A DNA stretch of 64,000 nucleotides, from the NCBI RefSeq assembly GCF_017599305.1, contig NZ_JAGFWR010000001.1, positions 930,001 through 994,000 of the forward strand, given 5' to 3'. Source of the DNA: Micromonospora antibiotica. Its GTDB lineage: Bacteria > Actinomycetota > Actinomycetes > Mycobacteriales > Micromonosporaceae. Position numbers and translations under genes: made by a program. This document shows positions 24,389 through 32,890 of this stretch, piece by piece. Numbering within the stretch: position 1 is the first letter of the stretch; every line of letters starts with the position of its first letter. The notes beneath the pieces are model-generated. The model was not told the DNA's origin and made no database searches. It saw only the letters and a list, made by a program, of their open reading frames with translations.

Positions 24389-25380
24389 CCACGACCGTCC
24401 CCGCCGGCACCGGCCACCGACGCGCCCTGCTGGCGGTCGACGGGCTCACCGTCCGCTTCCGGCTCCGCGACACCGTCGTGCACGCCGTCAGCGACCTGAG
24501 CCTCGACCTGCACCCCGGCGAACTGCTGGCCGTGGTCGGCGAGTCGGGCTGCGGCAAGTCCGTCCTCGCGCACGCCCTGCTCGGCCTGCTGCCCCGCAAC
24601 GCCACCGTCACCGGGCGGGCCCGCCTGCACCCGACGGCGGGTGACCCGGTCGACCTGATCGCGGTGGGGGAGCGCCACCTCGCCCGGCAGGTCCGGGGTC
24701 GGGCCGTCGGTCTCGTCCCGCAGAGCCCGGCCACCGCCCTCACCCCCGTGCGCACCGGCCGGCGACTGCTGGCGGAGACCCTGCGCGCCCACGGCCATCC
24801 CCGCCGGGCGGCCGCCGGGGCCGCCGAACGGATCGCCGCCGACGTCGGCCTGCACCCGACCGACCTCGACCGCTTTCCCCACGAACTGTCCGGCGGGATG
24901 GCCCAGCGGCTGGCCACCGCCCTGGCGCTGGCCCCCGACCCGCCGCTGCTGCTCGCCGACGAACCCACCACCGGCCTCGACCGCCCGCTGGTAGACCACA
25001 CCCTGGACCTGCTGCGCCGCCGCTGCGACACCGGGGCCGCCGTGCTGCTGATCACCCACGACCTCGCCGCCGCCCGCCGCGTCGCCGACACCGTCGCCGT
25101 GATGTACGCCAGCCGCATCGTCGAACACCGCCCCACCCCGGACCTGTTCGACCGGCCCGCCCACCCCTACACCGCCGGACTGCTCGACGCCCTGCCCGAC
25201 CGGGCGTTCACCCCGGTGCCCGGCCACCCGCCGATGCTCACCGACCTGCCCGCCGGGTGCGCCTTCGCCCCGCGCTGCCCCCGGGCCACGGACGCCTGCC
25301 ACACCCCACCCCGCCTCGTCGCCGACGGCGGGGGGCGGCTCGCCTGCCACCACCCGCTCACCTCGAAGGCACCGGCATGA
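24385..25380 (+). CDS. NikD/DppD-like ABC importer ATPase
   Basis: A 331-aa ATPase of the oligopeptide/nickel importer class. The Walker A GESGCGKSV (about residues 52-60), Q-loop LVPQSPATALTPVRTG, signature ELSGGMAQRLATALAL, Walker [13 protein letters not shown] and H-loop LLITHDLAAARRVAD are all intact. The C-terminal oligopeptide-transporter extension has HPYTAGLLDALPDR and a Cys-containing CAFAPRCPRATDACHTPP segment, as in DppD/OppD proteins, where Cys clusters may bind an iron-sulfur centre. GTG 24385 overlaps the previous stop (GTGA) and the next start (ATGA). It works with the 259-aa partner ATPase encoded next. Confidence 0.9.
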   Translation: MTTTVPAGTGHRRALLAVDGLTVRFRLRDTVVHAVSDLSLDLHPGELLAVVGESGCGKSVLAHALLGLLPRNATVTGRARLHPTAGDPVDLIAVGERHLARQVRGRAVGLVPQSPATALTPVRTGRRLLAETLRAHGHPRRAAAGAAERIAADVGLHPTDLDRFPHELSGGMAQRLATALALAPDPPLLLADEPTTGLDRPLVDHTLDLLRRRCDTGAAVLLITHDLAAARRVADTVAVMYASRIVEHRPTPDLFDRPAHPYTAGLLDALPDRAFTPVPGHPPMLTDLPAGCAFAPRCPRATDACHTPPRLVADGGGRLACHHPLTSKAPA

Positions 25381-26156
25381 CGACCACCGTCGACGACCCG
25401 ACGGGCCCACCCGACACCACGGCCGTGGCCCCCACCGGACTCGCCGCGCACCAGATCACCGTCCACTTCGGTGGGCAGCGCATCCTCGACCGCGTCGACC
25501 TGCACATCGCCCCCGGCGAGACGGTCGGGTTGCGCGGGCCCTCCGGCAGCGGCAAGTCCACCCTGGCCCGCGTGCTGGCCCTCCTGCACGCCCCGGACAG
25601 CGGTCGGGTGACCCTGGACGGGCGGCCCGTCGGGGGCGTCCGTCACCGGGTGCCGGCCGCCGTGCGGACCCGCGTGGCGATCCTGTTCCAGAGCCCCCGC
25701 GCCGCCAGCGACCCCCGGCTGAGCCTGGCCGACCTGATCGCCGAACCGCTGCGGGCGACCGGCACCCCGACCGCGGCGACGACCGCCCGTACCGCCGAAC
25801 TGGCCGACCTGGTCGGGCTCACCCCCGACCTGCTCACCCGGCGTCCGCACGCGGTCAGCGACGGGCAGCTGCAACGCGCCTGCCTGGCCCGTGCCCTCGC
25901 GCACCGGCCCGACCACCTGCTCTGCGACGAGGCGACCGCGATGCTCGACGCCTCCACCCAGGCCCACGTCGCCGCCGTCGTCACCGACTACCAGCGCCGG
26001 CACTCCGCCGGCGTGCTGCTGATCACCCACGACCCGGCCCTGCTGGCCCGCTGGGCGACCCGGGTGGTGGACCTGCCAGGGGCCGTCGGTGACCCGCTGG
26101 CGGCGACGCCCGACCCCGCAGTGGTCACCGGGCCGGGCCGGTACGCAGGTAGGTGA
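25377..26156 (+). CDS. NikE/DppF-like ABC importer ATPase
   Basis: A 259-aa second ATPase of the importer. Walker [11 protein letters not shown]-loop ILFQSPRAASDPRLSL, Walker B LLCDEATAMLD and H-loop LLITHDPALLAR are intact. The signature reads AVSDGQLQRACLARAL, so the usual LSGGQ is VSDGQ, and Walker B reads CDEATAMLD instead of the common ADEPTAALD. Both substitutions are seen in NikE-like proteins. It lacks the C-terminal oligopeptide-transporter extension, as NikE often does. The last 32 bases overlap the 3' end of the convergent response-regulator gene, so the two transcripts are complementary there. Confidence 0.88.
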   Translation: MTTTVDDPTGPPDTTAVAPTGLAAHQITVHFGGQRILDRVDLHIAPGETVGLRGPSGSGKSTLARVLALLHAPDSGRVTLDGRPVGGVRHRVPAAVRTRVAILFQSPRAASDPRLSLADLIAEPLRATGTPTAATTARTAELADLVGLTPDLLTRRPHAVSDGQLQRACLARALAHRPDHLLCDEATAMLDASTQAHVAAVVTDYQRRHSAGVLLITHDPALLARWATRVVDLPGAVGDPLAATPDPAVVTGPGRYAGR

Positions 26157-26781
26157 GGACGGCGAGTACCCGACGGTTGGTGTCGTCGCTGGGCGGCAGG
26201 TCCAGCTTGGCCAGGATGTTGCCGACGTGCTTGCCGATCGCGGCCTCGGTGACGTGCAGCCGGGCCGCGATCGCCGTGTTGGAGTGCCCCTCGGCCAGCA
26301 GCACCAGCACCTCCCGCTCCCGGGCCGACAGGGCGGCGAGCGGGTCGCGGGGGCGGTGCAGCAGGTGCCGTACCACGTCGGGGTCGATGGCCGTGCCGCC
26401 GTCGGTGACCCGACGCAGGGTCGCGGCGAACTCGGCGACGTCGGCGACCCGGTCCTTGAGCAGGTAGCCGACCCGGCGGCGGTCACCGCTGTCGAGCAGC
26501 GCCGAGGCGTACTCGGCCTGCACGTGCTGGCTGAGCACCACCACCGCGAGGTGCGGGTGCCGGGTGCGGGCGGTGACGGCGGCCCGTAGCCCGTCGTCGC
26601 GGTGCTGCGGCGGCATCCGGATGTCGGTCACCACCAGATCCGGCTCGTGCGCGTCCACCGCGTCCAGCAGTTCCGGGGCGGAGCCGACGGCGGCGACCAC
26701 CGTGAAGTCGAACCGGCTCAGCAGGCCGACCAGACCCTCCCGCAGGAGCACCTCGTCCTCGGCGAGTACGACCCGGGTCAC
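26125..26781 (-). CDS. NarL/LuxR-family response regulator
   Basis: A 218-aa two-component transcription factor. The receiver domain begins TRVVLAEDEVLLREGLVGLL, with phospho-acceptor Asp in LVVTDIRMPP and the switch Lys in GYLLKDRV. The C-terminal LuxR-type HTH (about 150-205) reads LSAREREVLVLLAEGHSNTAIAARLHVTEAAIGKHVGNILAKLDL. The GTG start at 26781 overlaps the stop of the sensor kinase gene (GTGA), which makes that kinase its certain partner. Targets are unknown. Its gene converges with, and overlaps by 32 bases, the last gene of the nickel/peptide importer. Confidence 0.93.
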   Translation of the reverse strand: MTRVVLAEDEVLLREGLVGLLSRFDFTVVAAVGSAPELLDAVDAHEPDLVVTDIRMPPQHRDDGLRAAVTARTRHPHLAVVVLSQHVQAEYASALLDSGDRRRVGYLLKDRVADVAEFAATLRRVTDGGTAIDPDVVRHLLHRPRDPLAALSAREREVLVLLAEGHSNTAIAARLHVTEAAIGKHVGNILAKLDLPPSDDTNRRVLAVLTYLRTGPAR

Positions 26782-28067
26782 CGGGGGCACGGCAGCTCCA
26801 CCCGCACCAGGGTAGGACCACCGGTCGGGCTGGACAGCAGCAGCCGGCCGTCGACGGCGGCGACCCGGTCGGCGAGCCCGGTCAGTCCGCTGCCCCGGGC
26901 GGGGTCGGCGTCGCCGCACCCGTCGTCCCCGATCTCCACCACGAGACTGCCGGCGGACCGGGTCAGCCGCACCTCGGCCCGGCTGGCCCGGGCGTGCCGG
27001 GCGACGTTGCCCAGGGACTCGGACACCACGAAGTAGGCGGTGGTCTCGACCACCTCCGGCAGCGGCTGCCCGAGGTCGGCGTGGACGTCGACCGGGATGG
27101 TGGCCGCCCCGGCCAGTTCCCGGACTGCGCCGGCCAGGCCGAGTTCGGTGAGATGCTGCGGGCGGATGCCCTGCACGATCTGCCGGAGGGTGACCATCAG
27201 CCCCTTGGCCTGCTCGTGCGCGACGGCCAACGGCCGGGCCGCGGGGGAGTCGTCGGGCACGTCCAGCCGGGCCAGGCCGAGCTGGAGGGTGAGGCTGGTC
27301 AGCCGGGGCTGCGCGCCGTCGTGCACGTCCCGTTCGATGCGGCGACGTTCGGCCTCGTATGCGTCGACCAGGCGGGCCCGGGACCGGGTGACCTCCCGCA
27401 GCGCCGTGGTCTCGGCGGACCCGTCGAGCAGCCGTCGGGCCACCGTCGCCTGGCCGGCAGCGAGCAGGCCGGCCAGGTACACCAGCGCCGGGACGCACAC
27501 GACGCCTGCGGCCGCGTACGGGATCGCCTGGTGGGCGGTGTCGATCGTGGTCCAGACCACGATGACCGAGTCGGCGTCGCCGACCAGCCAGGGGCTGGCG
27601 ACCAGCGTCCCGTCGAGCAGCACGACCAGGAACAGCAGCCAGTACGCCAGCGGCACCAGGCCGCCGAGCAGGAAGGTGTAGCCGACCTCCCGCCAGGCGC
27701 CGACGCTGGTGTAGCGCGCGACCAGACCTGTGAAGCGTGGCCGGTGCAGCGGACGCGGGTCCACCAGGCGCAGCCGCCACCGCTCGACCGGGGCCACCGC
27801 GACGCTGACGATCGGGGCCAACGCCAGCACCGTCAGGGCGACGACGGTGAGGAACACGATGATGGGCAGCTCCACCGTCCGGTCCTGGCGTGCCGCGTTG
27901 AGCACCGCCAGCAGGGGCGCCCCGACGACGAGCAGGCCGATGGAGAGGGGGCCGGCAACCGGCAGGGTGGTGGCGAGGTACGCCAGCGCGCGCCACGGCC
28001 ACGGGGAGACCAGGTAGTCGCGTCGGCGCAGCGCCGTCGCCAGGTGCAGAGGTACGGGCGAGGTCAT
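26778..28067 (-). CDS. NarL-type sensor histidine kinase (HisKA_3)
   Basis: A 429-aa membrane sensor. The first 220 residues are strongly hydrophobic, with about five or six helices (LAYLATTLPVAGPLSIGLLVVG, PIIVFLTVVALTVLALAPIVSVAVA, YTFLLGGLVPLAYWLLFLVVLLDG, and others), resembling the membrane sensor domains of DUF4118-free, DesK-like kinases. The HisKA_3 dimerisation helix has the phospho-acceptor His in RRRIERDVHDGAQPRL. The HATPase part has a degenerate N-box (ESLGNVARHA) and the G-box IGDDGCGDADPARGSGLTGLADRV. It phosphorylates the response regulator encoded by the overlapping downstream gene. The signal is unknown. Confidence 0.9.
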   Translation of the reverse strand: MTSPVPLHLATALRRRDYLVSPWPWRALAYLATTLPVAGPLSIGLLVVGAPLLAVLNAARQDRTVELPIIVFLTVVALTVLALAPIVSVAVAPVERWRLRLVDPRPLHRPRFTGLVARYTSVGAWREVGYTFLLGGLVPLAYWLLFLVVLLDGTLVASPWLVGDADSVIVVWTTIDTAHQAIPYAAAGVVCVPALVYLAGLLAAGQATVARRLLDGSAETTALREVTRSRARLVDAYEAERRRIERDVHDGAQPRLTSLTLQLGLARLDVPDDSPAARPLAVAHEQAKGLMVTLRQIVQGIRPQHLTELGLAGAVRELAGAATIPVDVHADLGQPLPEVVETTAYFVVSESLGNVARHARASRAEVRLTRSAGSLVVEIGDDGCGDADPARGSGLTGLADRVAAVDGRLLLSSPTGGPTLVRVELPCPR

Positions 28068-28279
28068 GCCCGAACCCTGTCAGGGCGACACCGGCCGACC
28101 CAGCCCACTGGCCCTAGCGTTTCCGGTATGCCTGGCCCTACCCCCGCCGGGATCCGCCCTGCGGGGTAGCGGGCGATCGCCTTTCGCTACGCGCAGTGGT
28201 TCGGCAACTACTTTCGCGGGACGTGCAACTCCCCGGGCCGGTGGCTCCGTTCTACCTCCGTCACGAGGAGGCAGTCGAC

Positions 28280-28813
28280 TTGAAAGCCGAAGACGAACAA
28301 GCGTTCCGCGAGTTCGTGACGTCGCAGATGGCGTCGCTGCGCAAGCTGGCGTACATGACCTGCGGCGACTGGCACGCGGCCGAGGACGCCGTGGCCAACG
28401 CCCTGGTCAAGCTCTACCCCCGGTGGCGGAAGCTGGACCGACCGGACCTGTACGTCAAGACGATGGTCTACCGCGCCGCGATCGACGAGACCCGGCGGCC
28501 CTGGCGGCGGGAGCGGTCGGCCGGCGACGCCATGCCGGACCTCGCGCTGCGGGACCCGGCCGACGCGACCGACGAGCGGATGCGCCTGCGGGCGGCGCTC
28601 GACGCGGTGCCGGCCCGGCAGCGGGCCGCCGTGGTGCTGCGGCACTACCTGGGTCTGAGCCTGGAGGACACGGCGGGCGTCCTCGACTGCACGGTGGGGA
28701 CGGCCAAGAGTCAGGTCTCCCGTGGTCTGGCGAAGCTGCGCGAGTCACTCGCCGCCGAACGCATCAATCTCACCGGGAAGCCGACAGAGGAGTGGACCAA
28801 TGCAGTTGCATGA
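28280..28813 (+). CDS. SigE-family ECF RNA polymerase sigma factor
   Basis: A 177-aa ECF sigma factor of the actinobacterial SigE-like family. Region 2 reads FREFVTSQMASLRKLAYMTCGDWHAAEDAVANALVKLYPRW, and region 4 reads LDAVPARQRAAVVLRHYLGLSLEDTAGVLDCTVGTAKSQVSRGLAKLRE. The TTG start at 28280 is supported by GAGGAGG (28265-28271) eight bases upstream; longer in-frame starts add residues foreign to the family. The gene overlaps the next one by 14 bases. That gene encodes a membrane protein likely to be its anti-sigma factor, so the pair probably forms a signal-responsive sigma/anti-sigma unit. Confidence 0.9.
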   Translation: MKAEDEQAFREFVTSQMASLRKLAYMTCGDWHAAEDAVANALVKLYPRWRKLDRPDLYVKTMVYRAAIDETRRPWRRERSAGDAMPDLALRDPADATDERMRLRAALDAVPARQRAAVVLRHYLGLSLEDTAGVLDCTVGTAKSQVSRGLAKLRESLAAERINLTGKPTEEWTNAVA

Positions 28814-30041
28814 GCTGGTGGACGCCGTGACGGGGGATGAGCCGCCGATGACGCGTACCGCCGACGACATCGTCGCGGCCGGGCGGCGGGCGCAGCGGCG
28901 TCGCCGGGCCGGGTTCGCGTCGGCCGGGGTGGCCGGTCTCGTCGTGGTCGCGGTCGCCGGTGCGTTCACCCTGCCGACCCTGGGCGCCGGGCAGCGCACC
29001 ACGGCCGCGCCGCCCCCGGCGGGTGTGGCGGCCGCCGGCCCCGCCGAGGCCCGCTGGGCCGACGCCCCGCCGTTCACCTTCACCTTCAAGGGGTACGACG
29101 CGGGCCCGCTGCACGTGCAGGACCCGATCGTCGCGTCGGTCGGTTACCAGATCGCCTCGGTCTACTCCGACGGCCACATCTCGAACGACAAGCCGGTCAC
29201 GGCCGACGAGACCGAGGCGCGCGGCGACGAGATCGAGCAGAAGAAGCGGGCCACCGGGGGCAAGCCCAGCCTGTGGGCGTACCTGACCGTCTACCGGCCG
29301 GGCGTCTTCGACCCGGCCGGGATCAGGAACGGCCGGAAGGTCACCGTGGCCGGGCACAAGGCCGTGCAGGCGACCCTGCCGGTCGGCCTCGACCCGAGCA
29401 AGCCGGTCGACGAGGGCAACAAGTTGCTCGCCTGGGAGTACGCGCCGGACGCCTGGGCGGCGGTGACGTCGATCTCCGGTTCCGTCACCTCGCCCAGCTT
29501 CCAGGACCTCGGCGGCCTGGTCGGCGGTCTGAAGCCCAGCCGGCCGAAGCCGGCCACGGTGCCGTTCACCGTCGGCTACGTGCCGGCCGGCTACCGCCCG
29601 TTGCAGTCCGGCACGCACGCCATGCCCGGCCTCAGCGGCATCGCCGCGGCCCGCGCCGGTGACTTCGGCGGCGCGACGTACACCCGGCCGGCCGCGCCCA
29701 CCTCGGGCCTGAGCGCGCCGTACGACGCGACCGAGAACGGCATCAAGGACGGCTTCCACATCTTCGTCACGCCGGGCAGCAGCTCGAACCAGTCGCCGGA
29801 GCCGGGCGTGACGAAGTGCTACCCCGGCTCGGACCGGCCGGTCCCGGGCGGCGACGCCGCAGGCGGCGGCTTCTGCAACATCTGGAACGCCGACGGCTCG
29901 GTCGTCCTCCAGGTCAGCGGGATGGGCCTGGGCAACAAGCTGCCGGTGGCCGAGCTGAAGAAGATCGCCCAGGGGATCAGGGTCGCCGACGTCAGGAACG
30001 AGTCGACCTGGACCCCGGCCGCGCAGGCCCTGCGGCCGTAA
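28800..30041 (+). CDS. Single-pass membrane protein, putative anti-sigma partner
   Basis: A 413-aa protein with a short cytoplasmic N-terminus (1-37, MQLHELVDAVTGDEPPMTRTADDIVAAG, Arg-rich before the membrane), one transmembrane helix (about 38-60, AGFASAGVAGLVVVAVAGAFTL) and a large extracytoplasmic domain. The outer part has no motif I recognise. It contains two Cys residues (TKCYPG and GGGFCNIW) that could form a disulfide. The position right after an ECF sigma gene, with a 14-base overlap and SD GAGGAG, plus this topology are typical of actinomycete anti-sigma-like partners, but no zinc-binding HxxxCxxC motif is present. Anti-sigma function is inferred from context. Confidence 0.7.
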   Translation: MQLHELVDAVTGDEPPMTRTADDIVAAGRRAQRRRRAGFASAGVAGLVVVAVAGAFTLPTLGAGQRTTAAPPPAGVAAAGPAEARWADAPPFTFTFKGYDAGPLHVQDPIVASVGYQIASVYSDGHISNDKPVTADETEARGDEIEQKKRATGGKPSLWAYLTVYRPGVFDPAGIRNGRKVTVAGHKAVQATLPVGLDPSKPVDEGNKLLAWEYAPDAWAAVTSISGSVTSPSFQDLGGLVGGLKPSRPKPATVPFTVGYVPAGYRPLQSGTHAMPGLSGIAAARAGDFGGATYTRPAAPTSGLSAPYDATENGIKDGFHIFVTPGSSSNQSPEPGVTKCYPGSDRPVPGGDAAGGGFCNIWNADGSVVLQVSGMGLGNKLPVAELKKIAQGIRVADVRNESTWTPAAQALRP

Positions 30042-30160
30042 CGGAACCGTCCACTCCGGCGGGTCGGCACGCGGCAGGGTCGGGGCCGACCGCCCCCGGC
30101 GACAGCGGCACTGCGCACGACGGCGGTGCCGCTGTTGCCGGTCCGCCGCCACCCGTACGG

Positions 30161-30530
30161 TCAGCGGCCCCGCTGTGACCGGAAGGTCGTCCGGATCTCC
30201 TCGGTGAGGACGGCCGGCTGTTCCAGCGCGGCGAAGTGACCGCCGTGTCCGAGCTGCGCGTAGTGCACCACCGACGCGTAGCGCCGTTCGATCCAGCGCC
30301 GGGACGCCTGCACGGCCTCGCCGGGGAAGATGCTGAATCCGGCGGGCACCGGGTTGGGCTCCCCGGGCCCGGCGGGACCGGCGTCGTCGCGCCGCTGCTC
30401 CCAGTAGAGCCGGGCGGCGGACGTGGCGGCGTTGGGCAGCCAGTAGAGCATGATGTCGTCGAGGATCGACGAATTGTCCGCAAGTACCTGGGTCGCCCTT
30501 ATCCCGGCTTCGGTGGTGCCGGGCAGCAGC
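30161..30530 (-). pseudogene. C-terminal remnant of an epoxide hydrolase (alpha/beta hydrolase)
   Basis: On the minus strand, about 115 codons read TEAGIRATQVLADNSSILDDIMLYWLPNAATSAARLYWEQ, then GFSIFPGEAVQASRRWIERRY, then VVHYAQLGHGGHFAALEQPAVLTEEIRTTFR. This is the end of a juvenile-hormone-type epoxide hydrolase, with the catalytic His in GGHFAALEQP. The first 250 or so residues, including the nucleophile Asp and the oxyanion HGWP motif, are absent. The frame stays open to 30616 but without similarity. The remnant sits between an anti-sigma-like gene and a cellulase. Confidence 0.75.
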
Positions 30531-30724
30531 GGGTAATGCTCACCGTGAAGGTCGACCGGGTGCACACGCCGTGACCCGCTGACCGCCACCGCCTCCCGTT
30601 CCCGCCGCCGGACCACCGCACCGGCGGTACGCTGCCGCCCGACCCGACCGGCCGGTGAAGTCGGTCGATGCCTTAATGGGCGGGCCGTACGTCTTGGCAG
30701 CAGCGCACACCTCGGCTACCGTCG

Positions 30725-30738
30725 TGGGAACGCTCCCA
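30725..30738. promoter_or_regulatory. CebR box upstream of the GH6 endoglucanase gene
   Basis: TGGGAACGCTCCCA differs at one base from the 14-bp CebR operator TGGGAGCGCTCCCA that LacI-family CebR binds upstream of cellulase and cellobiose-uptake genes in Streptomyces and Thermobifida. It lies 37 bases before the GTG start, where a bound repressor would block transcription until cello-oligosaccharides release it. Confidence 0.85.
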
Positions 30739-30774
30739 TGTAGAAACATCTATGTGATCAGGAGGCAACACGTC

Positions 30775-32154
30775 GTGGCTACCCTCTCCTCGCTCCGCCG
30801 TAGATCGGTGGCGGCCTTCAGTGTGGCGGCCGTCGCGGGCGTCACCGCCGCCGGCGTCTGCCTCGCCGGTGGCACCGCCTCCGCCGGGACGATATCCGGA
30901 CCGCTCTACCGCGACCCGACCACCGCCGTCGTCCGCTGGGTCGCCGCCAACCCCGGCGACTCCCGGGTCGGCGTCATCCGCGACAAGATCGCCAGCCAGC
31001 CACAGGCCCGGTGGTTCGCCAACTTCAACCCGTCGACCGCGCAGTCCGAGGCCGCGTCGTTCGTCGGCGCCGCCAACTCCGCGCGGCAGATCCCGGTGCT
31101 CTCCATCTACGAGATCACCAACCGGGACTGCGGTGGGGCCAGCGCCGGTGGGGCACCCGACCTCAACCAGTACCAGACCTGGGTGTCGAACTTCGCCCGT
31201 GGGCTGGGCAACCAGACGGTCATCATCATCCTGGAGACCGACTCGCTCGCCCTGCTGACCTGCCTGAACAGCAACGAGATCAACGCCCGTAACCAGGCGA
31301 TCTCGACGGCCACCCGGACCCTCAAGGCGGCCAACCCCAACGCCAAGGTCTACCTCGACGGCGGCCACTCCACCTGGAACAGCCCCAGCGAGACGGCCAA
31401 CCGCCTGCGGGCGGCCGGCGTCCAGTACGCCGACGGCTTCTTCACCAACGTGTCGAACTACAACCCCACCTCCAGCGAGGCGAACTTCGGCCGGAACGTC
31501 ATCAACGCCCTCAACGGCATGGGCCTGTCGGGCAAGCGTCAGGTCATCGACACCAGCCGCAACGGCGGTGCCAGCGGTGACTGGTGCGGCGACGACAACA
31601 CCGACCGGCGCATCGGGCAGTACCCGACGACCAACACCGGCGACAACAACATCGACGCGTACCTCTGGGTGAAGCCGCCGGGTGAGGCCGACGGCTGCCG
31701 CTACACCGCCGGCTCGTTCCAGCCGGATCTGGCCTTCAGCCTGGCCAACGGCGCACCCAACCCGCCCACCACGGCCCCGCCGACCACCCCGCCGCCCACC
31801 ACGGCCCCGCCGACGACCCCGCCGCCCACCACGGCACCGCCCACCACGCCGCCGCCGGCCGGCAACGGCTGCACCGCGTCGGTGGTGGTCAACCAGTGGA
31901 ACGGTGGCTTCACGGCGAGCGTGACGGTCACCGCCGGCGCCACCGCCCTCAACGGCTGGAACGTCAGCATCAACCTGCCCGGCGGTGCCAGCGTCACCAG
32001 CACCTGGAGCGCACAGTCCAGCGGCACCAGCGGGACCGTCCGGTTCACCAACGTGAGCTATAACGGGCAGGTCGGTGCCGGGCAGTCGACCAACTTCGGC
32101 TTCCAGGGCAACGGCACCGGCCCCGGTGCGACCGCCACCTGCGCGGCCAGCTGA
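30775..32154 (+). CDS. Secreted GH6 endoglucanase with C-terminal CBM2
   Basis: A 459-aa cellulase that hydrolyses beta-1,4-glucan with inversion. The Sec signal peptide spans residues 1-37 (ASA|GTIS). The GH6 domain (about 40-325) shows IYEITNRDCGGASAGG, the catalytic-acid segment ILETDSLA (Asp156), KVYLDGGHSTWN, FFTNVSNY, QVIDTSRNGG and the C-terminal signature LWVKPPGEADG. A repetitive Pro-Thr linker (about 330-362, TTAPPTTPPP repeats) leads to a CBM2 with terminal Cys residues (NGCTAS...ATCAAS). The GTG at 30775 has AGGAGG at 30760-30765. A near-perfect CebR box upstream predicts induction by cellobiose, and a 22-bp terminator follows. The linker and CBM closely resemble those of the esterase at 19251. 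Confidence 0.94.
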   Translation: MATLSSLRRRSVAAFSVAAVAGVTAAGVCLAGGTASAGTISGPLYRDPTTAVVRWVAANPGDSRVGVIRDKIASQPQARWFANFNPSTAQSEAASFVGAANSARQIPVLSIYEITNRDCGGASAGGAPDLNQYQTWVSNFARGLGNQTVIIILETDSLALLTCLNSNEINARNQAISTATRTLKAANPNAKVYLDGGHSTWNSPSETANRLRAAGVQYADGFFTNVSNYNPTSSEANFGRNVINALNGMGLSGKRQVIDTSRNGGASGDWCGDDNTDRRIGQYPTTNTGDNNIDAYLWVKPPGEADGCRYTAGSFQPDLAFSLANGAPNPPTTAPPTTPPPTTAPPTTPPPTTAPPTTPPPAGNGCTASVVVNQWNGGFTASVTVTAGATALNGWNVSINLPGGASVTSTWSAQSSGTSGTVRFTNVSYNGQVGAGQSTNFGFQGNGTGPGATATCAAS

Positions 32155-32163
32155 TCCCACCCG

Positions 32164-32214
32164 AACGCCGACGGCCCGACGCGGAGAACCCTTCCGCGTC
32201 GGGCCGTCGGCGTT
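32164..32214. terminator. Perfect 22-bp stem terminator after the endoglucanase gene
   Basis: Bases 32164-32185 pair perfectly with 32193-32214 around a 7-base loop. This is the strongest hairpin in the window. It starts ten bases after the cellulase stop. Confidence 0.92.
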
Positions 32215-32256
32215 CAGCGTCCCCTGCTCCGGCCCGTCCGCGGGCTAAACTGGAGG

Positions 32257-32679
32257 GTGGACCTCACACACCAGGAAATCTTCCAACGGTACGTCTACGC
32301 CGGTGCGGTCACCCGGGACCCGGATGCGATCGCCGCCCTGTTCACCGAGGACGGCGTGTACGAAGCACCGCTGGTTCCCGCCGGCCACCCGCTGCACGGC
32401 CGACTGGTCGGCCGGGCGGCGATCCGGGCCGGGACCAGCGCCTACCACCAGCTCCCGACCCACCAGGGCACGGTGAACCTGGGGCGCTCCGCCCACCTCC
32501 TGCACGACACCCCGGACCCCGGCGTGTTCATCGCCGAGATCGACGTCGCCTTCGACGGGACGGACGGGCGACAGACGACGATGTCGCTCGTGCAGATCTT
32601 CCGACTCCGCGCCGGGCAGATCGCCGTGCTCCGCGACTACTTCACCGAACCACCTTCCGACGCCTCCACCGGTCGGTAG
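32257..32679 (+). CDS. SnoaL-like / NTF2-fold protein
   Basis: A 140-aa single-domain protein with the alpha+beta NTF2/SnoaL cone fold: HQEIFQRYVYAGAVTRDPDAIAALFTEDGVYEAP, GRAAIRAGTSAYHQL, then strands ending in VQIFRLRAGQIAVLRDYF. The family includes polyketide cyclases, isomerases and many binding proteins; no specific catalytic pair can be assigned. The GTG start at 32257 follows a -10-like TAAACT (32246-32251) by five bases, so the mRNA is probably leaderless. The gene stands alone between the cellulase terminator and an ECF sigma gene. Confidence 0.8.
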   Translation: MDLTHQEIFQRYVYAGAVTRDPDAIAALFTEDGVYEAPLVPAGHPLHGRLVGRAAIRAGTSAYHQLPTHQGTVNLGRSAHLLHDTPDPGVFIAEIDVAFDGTDGRQTTMSLVQIFRLRAGQIAVLRDYFTEPPSDASTGR

Positions 32680-32890
32680 CTCACCCGGGCACCCCGGCCG
32701 CCGCTACAGTGCACCGTTGACCAGGACGAGGCGATCAGCCACGCGGCGATGGTGCCACGTCGGCCGAGGTTCGGGGGCGGGGTCGGCCGAGGGTCCCGGT
32801 CCCCGCGCTGATCGCCCAGGTCGGCACCCCACCTGCCCCACTGGGCACCGCGACCCGCAACAGGGCCGGTGTGAGCGGCCATAGTGTGGT

